Notes under the pieces: generated by a model
Database searches by the model: none
The model's input: the letters and a program-made list of their open reading frames with translations, nothing else
What the model was told of the DNA's origin: nothing
From: Euryarchaeota archaeon UBA91
GTDB taxonomy: Archaea; Thermoplasmatota; Poseidoniia; Poseidoniales; Poseidoniaceae
Direction: 5' to 3'
Assembly (NCBI GenBank): GCA_002499705.1
Contig: DAMU01000105.1
Span: forward strand, 18,947-24,304
Length of the DNA: 5,358 nucleotides
Shown: positions 1 to 5,358 of the stretch, one piece after another
Numbering within the stretch: position 1 is the first letter of the stretch
Layout of the letters: every line of letters starts with the position of its first letter
Translations under genes and position numbers: made by a program

Positions 1-88
1 AGCCTCGGTCGTTGCCTCTTCGGTCGTCACGACGTCCACGATCGTTGCCTCTTCGGTCATCTCGATGTCCACGGTCAAACCCTCTGTC
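1..88 (-). repeat. 33-base tandem repeat encoding the Gar1 tail
   Basis: On the minus strand, an element of 33 bases beginning GACCGTGGACATCG is followed by a second copy beginning GATCGTGGACGTCG, and a third copy starts at the window edge. The segment GACCGAAGAGGCAAC is identical in the two complete copies. The period is a multiple of three and keeps the reading frame, giving an 11-residue repeat (DRG[H/R]RDDRRGN). The total copy number is unknown because the window ends inside the array. Confidence 0.75.
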
Positions 89-340
89 TCGCTCTTCTCG
101 TTGTTTCTTTGCACGAATTCCAACTTCAATACCAATCAAAGCGTCAAGGTCGAGTTTTCGGTCAATGTGAGCGACGTGAGCAAGGGGTGCGTCGGTATTT
201 CCAAGGACAGCATCGACTTTACCGATGTAAATTCCGGATTCTGCATTGATGATAATTGATTCAAGAGCAGGTGAAGAACCTGCGAAAGAAACTAAGAATC
301 CTCCTTCATGGCTTTTTGATTGAATAACACCCGTAAACAT
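1..340 (-). CDS. gar1: H/ACA ribonucleoprotein subunit Gar1, partial (3' end beyond the window), with Arg/Gly/Asp repeat tail
   Basis: Gar1 is part of the H/ACA guide RNP that converts uridine to pseudouridine in rRNA; it binds the Cbf5 synthase and helps substrate release. I translated the minus strand from the ATG at 340; 113 residues are visible and the frame is still open at base 1. Residues 1-75 fit the small Gar1 beta-barrel: an early GGFLVSF strand (13-19), then IYIGKVDAVLGNTDAPLAHV (37-56), matching the family pattern of a G-K/I-V, an F/L-G and a conserved proline before a strand, then LIGIEVGI (68-75). From about residue 77 the chain is highly charged, with an 11-residue unit (DRGHRDDRRGN, then DRGRRDDRRGN) starting a third copy at the edge. 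The start is supported by AGGTGA four bases upstream and an in-frame TGA 17 codons before it. It lies 56 bases after the surface-protein gene on the same strand. The core call is from fold pattern; the tail is unusual for an archaeon. Confidence 0.8.
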   Translation of the reverse strand, partial: MFTGVIQSKSHEGGFLVSFAGSSPALESIIINAESGIYIGKVDAVLGNTDAPLAHVAHIDRKLDLDALIGIEVGIRAKKQREERDRGFDRGHRDDRRGNDRGRRDDRRGNDRG

Positions 341-344
341 ACCT

Positions 345-350
345 TCACCT
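345..350 (-). promoter_or_regulatory. Ribosome binding site of gar1
   Basis: AGGTGA on the minus strand, four bases before the ATG at 340. It matches the end of 16S rRNA used by archaea and fixes the gar1 start, since no other in-frame ATG, GTG or TTG lies between it and the upstream in-frame stop. Confidence 0.7.
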
Positions 351-396
351 GCTTGTTGGGCCGAACTGCTTCTTTTGAGGGTGCCGGTTCAAGTCC

Positions 397-2421
397 TCAG
401 TCTCTGCGAGTCCTGCTGGCAAAGGCCGCACCAAGGAGAGTAATGCTCAATGTTGCCATCAGAGACAGAGCAGGCAATCCTTCTTCTTCTACAACCTGAA
501 CATTGCCACCACTCTCATCGCCTGAATCATCAGAGTATGGATCGGGGACAAATACTGAAAATGTCGTGACGGTTCCTGATTCATCGGTTGCGGTCAATAC
601 AATATCATAAGAGGTCACAGGAGGGTTTTGTGCTGAACATGTGACGATGTTGACATCGATTTCCCACCCGCTACCGACTCTAAGGAAGTCGTTGGTTGTG
701 TATCCACACAATTGCAACGAAAGGGTAACCTCTTCACCATCGGGGTCAAGAACATCTCCTTGGAGTGAAAACTTCAGGCCGTTTGCATCCCATGTAGCGT
801 TCATTCCATCGAGGTTTTTGTTCACTGCGATTACTGGTGGAAGGCTTGCCTTTTCAATACCAAAGTTAAGCATAAAGTCAAGGTCAAGCATGGTTGAACT
901 TTGAGCTTGTCCCATGACCATCACCATCCCAGGAGATAATCCTTCAAGTGGTAATGAAAGCGTTGATGCATCAGCAGCGAGTGTCGCAGTACGCATTTGC
1001 CCCATTGCATTGGTTTGATGTGAGTGAGCGGAAACAGACATTTCACTCACCAGGCCAGTTGGGGTTATTGTAAATTCAATACTGTCTCCAGCCGTTGAGA
1101 GAACTGCAGTTGATGTGAATACATGGCCGAATGTCCAGTTTCTTGAATCGATTGAAACAGCACCGAATGGATCGACAACATAGCATTCTGCGTCTGAAGA
1201 AGCCGCTTGCGAGTTTTGGTTGGATACAATCATGTTTCCGTCGCCGTCAAGAGAAGCGGACCAACCAGCTTCTGCAAAGGTGCAATCAAGCCCCCATCCG
1301 CTGTCATCAGTTGCCCACATTTCGGTTTTCTCACCAGCAACGGTAATCATCTGATTGTTCGAGCCCATTGAATCAAGCATAGGAATGACGGTTCCATCAG
1401 CAGGTGCATTCGAACTCCATTCAGGTACTTCATTGGTTTCAGGTGCCATGGTCGTGAAGTCAATAAATAATTCACGCAGAATTGGATATTCAGATGCTTC
1501 GTAGGTGACCACTTGATTGACACGCAATCGACCGTCTGGAAGATACATGTCTTCAGGAGCGCTGAGTGCCGTGTTTTCAACGACTGTAACGGTGCCATCG
1601 GTTTCAATGGTTGTGTCCTGAATTGAATAATTGACCATTCGTAATCCTTGTTTCAGCGGGAAATTTAATTCAAGATTCGCGTATGACATGTTGGACACAT
1701 TCAGGGAAAGCGTAAAGTTTGAGTCTCCACTGTTTGGTAATTGGTCAAAGCGAACGTTGTTTGATTCACCATTGGCAAGGAACATCATAATCTGCATATC
1801 GTCAGTAATGGAGACTGGGACTTCTTTACAACCGCTCGCTGCACCAATGTTTTGGCAAGAGCGTTCGTTAGGATGATTTGCTGGAACAAGGTCGATTTCA
1901 TCTAAATCAATACCATCTTCAACAAAGGACATGTTGTTCCAATCTGGTGAGCCTCGGTGAGGTATTCCCTCTCGCATCCCGATTCGAGTGTCCATTGCTC
2001 CGATACATTTTGGACCAATTGCGCGAACAGCGTCTCGCTCATCGGTACTGATGAATCCGTTATCTCCTCCGGACAAGCCTTCAAACAACCCATCCAGATT
2101 CTCACGAACGACTGAGGATTTACTTCCATTAACATACGCATCTGCATCCATTTCAGCCGTTGCCCAGTCATCTCCAATGTTTATCACGAAGCCTGCAAAG
2201 TCGTAATCAAACAGGTCTTCAAATTTCAATCCTTCACATTCTGCCGCAATGTCAAGTGCTTGTCGACCTTCAGCCGGCAATTGTTCATCCGCTGAATCCA
2301 GTGAAACATGTGCTGTGAAAATCGGAGAACTGCTCATCAGAATCATCAATAAAATGAGTCCGAGTGCGGTTGAGTTGCGCGTGAGGAAGCGAGTTACGCC
2401 GTGCGTGGGGTGTCCTGCCAT
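397..2421 (-). CDS. Secreted, membrane-anchored surface protein with Ig/cadherin-like domains (unknown family)
   Basis: I do not recognise a named family. With a start at 2421 the protein has 674 residues. Residues 17-39 form a hydrophobic signal or anchor segment (ALGLILLMILM) after a short Arg-containing N-terminus. Residues 117-128 resemble the second half of an EF-hand loop (DNGFISTDE) but lack the usual first Asp. Two beta-rich domains follow: about 332-432 (Cys380/Cys413) and about 528-627, cadherin-like, with DPDGEEVTLSL and TATDESGTVTTFSV (Cys572/Cys595). An acidic Ser/Gly linker (627-647) leads to a hydrophobic segment (648-668) and an RTRRD end, like archaeal C-terminal anchors. The presumed outer part has eight Cys, an even number, and eight N-X-S/T sites. 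The frame stays open to an ATG at 2574, but that would overlap the permease by 85 bases and read through its coding end. The 2421 start places the signal segment at the N-terminus. It lies 68 bases after the permease; an exporter-linked role is inference. Confidence 0.75.
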   Translation of the reverse strand: MAGHPTHGVTRFLTRNSTALGLILLMILMSSSPIFTAHVSLDSADEQLPAEGRQALDIAAECEGLKFEDLFDYDFAGFVINIGDDWATAEMDADAYVNGSKSSVVRENLDGLFEGLSGGDNGFISTDERDAVRAIGPKCIGAMDTRIGMREGIPHRGSPDWNNMSFVEDGIDLDEIDLVPANHPNERSCQNIGAASGCKEVPVSITDDMQIMMFLANGESNNVRFDQLPNSGDSNFTLSLNVSNMSYANLELNFPLKQGLRMVNYSIQDTTIETDGTVTVVENTALSAPEDMYLPDGRLRVNQVVTYEASEYPILRELFIDFTTMAPETNEVPEWSSNAPADGTVIPMLDSMGSNNQMITVAGEKTEMWATDDSGWGLDCTFAEAGWSASLDGDGNMIVSNQNSQAASSDAECYVVDPFGAVSIDSRNWTFGHVFTSTAVLSTAGDSIEFTITPTGLVSEMSVSAHSHQTNAMGQMRTATLAADASTLSLPLEGLSPGMVMVMGQAQSSTMLDLDFMLNFGIEKASLPPVIAVNKNLDGMNATWDANGLKFSLQGDVLDPDGEEVTLSLQLCGYTTNDFLRVGSGWEIDVNIVTCSAQNPPVTSYDIVLTATDESGTVTTFSVFVPDPYSDDSGDESGGNVQVVEEEGLPALSLMATLSITLLGAAFASRTRRD

Positions 2422-2422
2422 A

Positions 2423-2429
2423 CTCCCCC
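2423..2429 (-). promoter_or_regulatory. Weak purine-rich ribosome-binding-like site before the surface-protein start
   Basis: GGGGGAG on the minus strand ends one base before the ATG at 2421. It is G-rich like a Shine-Dalgarno site but sits closer to the start than the sites of gar1, the permease and the plus-strand gene (four to seven bases), so its function is doubtful. No other in-frame ATG, GTG or TTG lies between the permease stop and 2421. Confidence 0.3.
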
Positions 2430-2439
2430 GTCGCCATCT

Positions 2440-2454
2440 AGCCCCAAAGAGGCT
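2440..2454 (-). other. Possible small hairpin between the permease and surface-protein genes
   Basis: As minus-strand RNA, AGCCUC-UUU-GGGGCU can fold into a six-pair stem with one U-G pair and a three-base loop. It lies between the permease stop at 2490 and the next start at 2421. No U-run follows it, so it is not a typical terminator. It could be a processing or stability element of the shared transcript, or chance. Confidence 0.25.
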
Positions 2455-2489
2455 TTCGTTTGAAAACCTGCCAAGAAGAGTGATTTTCT

Positions 2490-3320
2490 CTATGGCAGAA
2501 TCTTTTCCATTCGCCGAATAAACAACCAAGCAGGAAGGACAGTCCATGCGAATGCCATGCTCCAAATTTGCCAAGCTGCTATGCCTCGGTCAATTTGCGG
2601 CAGGCGAGTTTCCAGTAAGTGATGATAGACTCCATTTGGAGAAAGTAAGTCCAGTCCGCCTTCCAACATTACCCAAGCAGCATCGTTTTCTTGTCCGATT
2701 GAAACGCCAGAGGCATAGGCAACCATGGTTGTAACCAAAGCCCAAAGGAATGTGAAAAGGAACCAAAGCCCAACTCCAAACGAGATTGCAGTCCCTTGTT
2801 CCCGTGTATAGGAGGAGGCCAGAATAGTAAACAAGACATACCACAGAAGGATCAATGAAGTTGAGATAAAATAGACAAACATATCTGTAAAAGAGGGCCA
2901 ATCTCCCATTCGGTAACGGACCAGCAGAACAGAAATGAAAAGCAAAAACCATGTCGGAATCAAGATGGCTTGCCACGAACCAAGAATCATGGCGATTGCT
3001 TGGTGAGTTCTGGGCATAGGTTGGGAGAGTCGAAGTTCCAAGACACCACTCGCTCGTTCTCGACTCACGGAATCATACGACAGCAATACAGCGCACATAG
3101 TTGCGCCAAACACGACGCCAAGACTTGCATAGAACAAAACCTCCATTGCGTTTTCAGGTTGGTGCCCGCCGGGAAGAACGATGTCAGGGTCAGAGAAGCC
3201 CCAAGCCATCCCGGGAATAAACAACAGTAGTATGGGAAGCATAATGTACATTCGCGTTGAGAATATTCGCTCATCTCTGAAGCGTTTGGTAAACGCCATG
3301 ATTCGTGAAAAGTCACTCAT
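2490..3320 (-). CDS. ABC-2 type transporter permease
   Basis: This is the membrane subunit of an ABC-2 (NosY-like) transporter, 276 residues, a usual length for the family. Six hydrophobic spans are visible at about 23-41, 59-81, 110-134, 146-169, 178-203 and 250-268. After span 2 comes the family hallmark DSVSRERASGVLELRLSQPM (83-102), the cytoplasmic coupling segment expected to touch the ATPase. Between spans 5 and 6 lies an outer loop with LLSPNGVYHHLL (225-236), a position where this family often has a conserved proline. The short N-terminus (1-22) is basic and should be cytoplasmic. The ATG overlaps the ATPase stop as ATGA, and a strong GAGGTGA sits inside the end of the ATPase gene, so translation is probably coupled. 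The substrate cannot be read from the sequence; export rather than uptake is typical of the family and no solute-binding protein is present. Confidence 0.9.
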   Translation of the reverse strand: MSDFSRIMAFTKRFRDERIFSTRMYIMLPILLLFIPGMAWGFSDPDIVLPGGHQPENAMEVLFYASLGVVFGATMCAVLLSYDSVSRERASGVLELRLSQPMPRTHQAIAMILGSWQAILIPTWFLLFISVLLVRYRMGDWPSFTDMFVYFISTSLILLWYVLFTILASSYTREQGTAISFGVGLWFLFTFLWALVTTMVAYASGVSIGQENDAAWVMLEGGLDLLSPNGVYHHLLETRLPQIDRGIAAWQIWSMAFAWTVLPAWLFIRRMEKILP

Positions 3321-4342
3321 TCCTCCTCACCTCTGAATGTGCGAAGCGGTATCACAGATGTTGAAGAGACTTCGAGCCCGACATCTTCTACCGACTGGCC
3401 CGTAGCAGCACAGAGCATTTCTATGACGTTTGGGGGCCGGTCAATCCATGAAGAGATATCTACGCCACCAGCGACTAATTTCTGCAGTAAACCAACTTGA
3501 CTTTTCTCAAGAACCGCCCGCCAATTGTTTTCGAATTGTTCGATTTTGATGGCACCCTCATCGTCAAGATATGTGCCGAAGTCAGGTGCTTTTCCATATC
3601 CGGAAACTTCGGTTTTCTTGTCGAGACTGAGTTGTTTAGCAACCTCATCGATAGTTCCTTCTGCAAGAATCTGACCACGATGCATGAGAGCTAATCGGTC
3701 GATGATTTCGACCAAACCTTCGACTTGGTGAGAGGAAATAACGATTGAAACGCCTTTTTCTGTAAGTTTTCTCAAGAGGAGAACAAAAGCTGCTGATGCT
3801 ACTGGATCAAGACCATTCAGTGGTTCATCAAGCAGTAAAATCGATGGAGAGCCAAGAAGGGCAGCAGCGAGAGTAAGGCGTTGTCGCATACCTTGACTCA
3901 ATTCACTCAAACGTGAATCAACTCGACTCTGTAAACCTACCAACTTCAGTAATCCGTCGATACGGGATTCATTGCTTCCTCGCATTTCTCCAATTTCCAT
4001 CAAAGCATTTCGTACCGTTTTTTTGCCTTGCCATCGAACTTGTTCAGGCATATGCCCGACCTTGTCTCTCAAGTCAGTATCAGAGAGCGAAGCAACTGAA
4101 TCCTGTGATGAGTCATGGACTGAACCATTCTGTAACGGTAACACTCCTGCCATCATGCGCAAGAGCGTTGTTTTACCAGCACCGTTTGGCCCCACGAGGC
4201 CTAAAATCGAGCCTTTCTTCAATTCCAAGTTGGCTGAAAAGATGCCTTGGCCGCGAATTTTGTTCCACGGTTTGAAGGTCGATGGGGCGTGTAAGAAGTG
4301 CCGATATGTGGCATCTTTCAGACGTAGAACCACCTCTCCCAT
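3317..4342 (-). CDS. ABC-2 type transporter ATP-binding protein (CcmA/NosF-like)
   Basis: This 341-residue nucleotide-binding subunit would power the permease encoded next to it. All core motifs are present: Walker A GPNGAGKT (51-58), a Q-loop region HMPEQ (97-101), signature LSQGMRQRL (148-156), Walker B ILLLDEP (168-174) with Glu173 as catalytic base, D-loop GLDP (177-180) and switch His205 in SSH. The Q-loop has His where many relatives have Tyr. About 105 residues follow the ATPase core, including PPNVIEMLCAATG (303-315), which resembles the C-terminal LEDxF-type segment of many ABC-2 ATPases. The N-terminus has an insertion (about 14-31) before the first strand is completed. The ATG at 4342 is the first possible start, since an in-frame TAA lies five codons upstream. 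No clear Shine-Dalgarno site precedes it, so a leaderless transcript is possible. It is the first gene of the minus-strand cluster. Confidence 0.93.
   Translation of the reverse strand: MGEVVLRLKDATYRHFLHAPSTFKPWNKIRGQGIFSANLELKKGSILGLVGPNGAGKTTLLRMMAGVLPLQNGSVHDSSQDSVASLSDTDLRDKVGHMPEQVRWQGKKTVRNALMEIGEMRGSNESRIDGLLKLVGLQSRVDSRLSELSQGMRQRLTLAAALLGSPSILLLDEPLNGLDPVASAAFVLLLRKLTEKGVSIVISSHQVEGLVEIIDRLALMHRGQILAEGTIDEVAKQLSLDKKTEVSGYGKAPDFGTYLDDEGAIKIEQFENNWRAVLEKSQVGLLQKLVAGGVDISSWIDRPPNVIEMLCAATGQSVEDVGLEVSSTSVIPLRTFRGEEE
3327..3333 (-). promoter_or_regulatory. Ribosome binding site of the permease, inside the ATPase gene
   Basis: GAGGTGA on the minus strand, six bases before the permease ATG at 3320, followed directly by GGAGGA. 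It lies within the last codons of the ATPase gene (the GEEE end) and, with the ATGA overlap, suggests tightly coupled, near-equal synthesis of both subunits. Confidence 0.7.
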
Positions 4343-4360
4343 ACTTTGGCCACACCGTTA

Positions 4361-4398
4361 GGGTTTGACAATCTACCGTTTGAAGAGGGTTCAAACCC
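4361..4398. repeat. Candidate operator: GTTTGAA-N5-TTCAAAC palindrome plus an extra half-site
   Basis: A perfect inverted repeat, GTTTGAA (4378-4384) and TTCAAAC (4390-4396), has a five-base spacer, giving a 19-base site typical in size for a dimeric helix-turn-helix regulator. A further GTTTGA lies at 4363-4368 in the same orientation, 15 bases before the left arm. With its flanks it makes GGGTTTGA (4361-4368), which also pairs with TCAAACCC (4391-4398). The palindrome centre is about 45 bases from the ATPase start and 56 from the plus-strand start. Binding is inferred. Confidence 0.45.
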
Positions 4399-4428
4399 CA
4401 ACACTCTTGATGCCCAACTCTCCTCCAT

Positions 4429-4435
4429 GAGGTGA
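4429..4435 (+). promoter_or_regulatory. Ribosome binding site of the plus-strand membrane protein
   Basis: GAGGTGA, seven bases before the ATG at 4443. It supports that start and shows that this transcript has a leader, unlike the possibly leaderless ATPase transcript on the other side. Confidence 0.7.
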
Positions 4436-4442
4436 ATCCAAG

Positions 4443-5342
4443 ATGCTAGGATATATCCTGCCCACATTTTTACTCGGTTTGGCAATCGTGTTCGTTCTTG
4501 TTTTTGAATATCGAAGACTCGAAGATGAGGAAGAATATGATTGGAGAAGTGGATTTGGGCCGATGGGTTTTGAGGCACTCATTCTCACCATGGTCTTGAT
4601 ATGGTTCCTGCCAGGTGGCTTACTCCTTATCGGTCCTGTGATGCTCCTACTCTCTGGATTGAGTCCAGCAGGTCGTTTGGCTTGGAAAGAATACAAACGC
4701 CCTCGAGTTTTGGTCAGCATTGGTTTTGTTGTGATGCTTTTTGCAGGAGGCTTTACACCGGTCTCAACACCGACCTCGCCCTCTGAATGGGGTCAGCCCA
4801 TCTTCACTGAAAATCCGAATGCGCCGCTTTATCCGGCTGGTGAACAGTATACGTGGCTTGCTTTACCTGAACAATTAGGGGATACTGATTTGGAAATCAT
4901 TCAGTCACTGACATTACGTTTGCCATTCCAATACGGACCTTTGGGTTCTGAGGCTACCGCTTTTAGACTTGCGAGTTTATTGGATATGGAGCAAGGGCGA
5001 TTAAATCAAGCAATTGAATTACTCGATCAAAAGGTGACATTACCTGGTTCTCTCGATGTTGATGAAATGCAGTTACTCCCAATTCCTGCCGATCCAACTC
5101 ATCATTATGTTTCCAGTGAAAACTCAATTGATGAAGTTGTGAATGTGAGATTGTATGAACTGCGTAGTCTTTCGATCGGAACAGATGAAAACGGATTGAA
5201 AGTTGGGGAAGTACTGTGTGTTGCGACCAGTAATTGGGGTGGTGAATTGGATGTTTTGGTGATTGTACGACCCATCGGACACACCGGACTTTCCAGCGAT
5301 AGGTACGCATACTCCTTGACCATTGATTGGCTTTCTGCTTGA
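4443..5342 (+). CDS. Membrane protein of unknown function with a C-terminal soluble domain
   Basis: I do not recognise this 299-residue protein. Hydrophobic segments lie at 3-22, 43-72 (long enough for a hairpin or one long span with a PGG break at 57-59) and 88-106. The loop before the last span (KEYKRPR, 82-88) is strongly basic, so by the positive-inside rule the remaining 190 residues should lie outside the membrane. The loop after the first span is acidic (RRLEDEEEYDW, 24-34). The soluble part begins with a Pro/Ser/Thr-rich stretch (105-118) and has a helical stretch around 168-196 (EATAFRLASLLDMEQGRLNQAIELLDQ), shown here only to mark the region, then a mixed beta region ending in YSLTIDWLSA. 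It has a single Cys (259). The start is backed by GAGGTGA seven bases upstream. It diverges from the exporter genes and may share control with them; a functional link is inference. Confidence 0.8.
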   Translation: MLGYILPTFLLGLAIVFVLVFEYRRLEDEEEYDWRSGFGPMGFEALILTMVLIWFLPGGLLLIGPVMLLLSGLSPAGRLAWKEYKRPRVLVSIGFVVMLFAGGFTPVSTPTSPSEWGQPIFTENPNAPLYPAGEQYTWLALPEQLGDTDLEIIQSLTLRLPFQYGPLGSEATAFRLASLLDMEQGRLNQAIELLDQKVTLPGSLDVDEMQLLPIPADPTHHYVSSENSIDEVVNVRLYELRSLSIGTDENGLKVGEVLCVATSNWGGELDVLVIVRPIGHTGLSSDRYAYSLTIDWLSA

Positions 5343-5358
5343 GCAGTGTTGCTTTTTT
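5342..5358 (+). terminator. Probable transcription terminator after the plus-strand gene
   Basis: AGCA (5342-5345) can pair with TGCT (5350-5353) around a GTGT loop, followed by a T-run reaching the window end (5353-5358). In archaea a T-run alone can end transcription, so the weak four-pair stem may matter little. The stem begins in the stop codon of the gene. Confidence 0.5.

Larger units (their letters stand above)
4343..4442. promoter_or_regulatory. Divergent intergenic region between the exporter cluster and the plus-strand membrane protein
   Basis: These 100 bases separate two genes reading away from each other and must hold both promoters. I see no convincing archaeal TATA box on either strand; the region is not AT-rich. 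It holds the palindrome listed separately and the ribosome binding site of the plus-strand gene. Confidence 0.6.

Noticed and set aside
1..88. Direct repeats at the left edge considered as a CRISPR array or intergenic repeat.
   Set aside because: The units are directly abutting without spacers, keep a reading frame and encode the Gar1 tail.
65..259. Plus-strand open frame of 64 codons.
   Set aside because: It is opposite the Gar1 gene, has a low-complexity Ser/Asn-rich product and no ribosome site; the minus frame has the recognisable domain.
2590..2976. Minus-strand open frame of 128 codons inside the permease.
   Set aside because: It lies in another frame of the same strand, is rich in Cys and Trp in an unpatterned way, and would overlap fully with the well-supported permease.
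3972..4361. Plus-strand open frame of 129 codons opposite the ATPase.
   Set aside because: It is antisense to the Walker A and N-terminal part of the ATPase, whose motifs are all intact; no family pattern or ribosome site is visible.
4385..4408. GGGTTCAAACCCC resembles a tRNA T-arm or B-box, hinting at a tRNA gene or fragment.
   Set aside because: Only three of the five T-stem pairs form, and no matching acceptor, D-arm or anticodon arm is found at the right distance on either strand. The match comes from the TTCAAAC palindrome.
4343..4442. Search for TATA boxes of the two divergent promoters.
   Set aside because: No AT-rich TATA-like element at a suitable distance was convincing, so no promoter position is claimed.
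4963..5310. Minus-strand open frames of 115 and 72 codons opposite the plus-strand membrane protein.
   Set aside because: Both are His/Ser-rich shadow products without ribosome sites; the plus-strand gene has a strong one and a sensible membrane layout.

Overview
The window looks like a piece of an archaeal chromosome, most likely a marine Group II euryarchaeon (Candidatus Poseidoniales). Three things point there: a partial minus-strand gene that reads as Gar1, the H/ACA ribonucleoprotein subunit found only in archaea and eukaryotes; AGGTGA-type ribosome binding sites in front of several genes; and a large secreted protein with Ig-like domains, a C-terminal hydrophobic anchor and an Arg-rich end, a style common in that lineage. 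The lineage assignment is an inference from protein style, not from a marker gene match.

Layout. On the minus strand, in transcription order: an ABC-2 type exporter ATPase (4342 to 3317), its six-span permease (3320 to 2490, sharing an ATGA stop/start with the ATPase), a 674-residue surface protein (2421 to 397), and the start of gar1 (340 to beyond position 1). On the plus strand, a membrane protein of unknown family (4443 to 5342) diverges from the ATPase across a 100-base intergenic region. A short hairpin and T-run follow that gene at the right edge. No stretch longer than 100 bases lacks a gene.

How the genes may work together. The ATPase and permease form one half-exporter of the NosF/NosY or CcmA-like kind, presumably a dimer of each. 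The surface protein lies 68 bases downstream on the same strand and is the best candidate for a substrate, partner or functionally linked envelope component, but nothing in the sequence proves this. The divergent membrane protein shares the regulatory region with the exporter. That region carries a perfect palindrome, GTTTGAA-N5-TTCAAAC, plus an extra half-site, so the two units could be co-regulated. gar1 is a housekeeping RNA-modification gene and probably belongs to a separate functional group downstream. Its most notable feature is an Arg/Gly/Asp repeat tail, which recalls the Gly-Arg-rich tails of eukaryotic Gar1.

No mobile element, CRISPR array, tRNA or rRNA was found.
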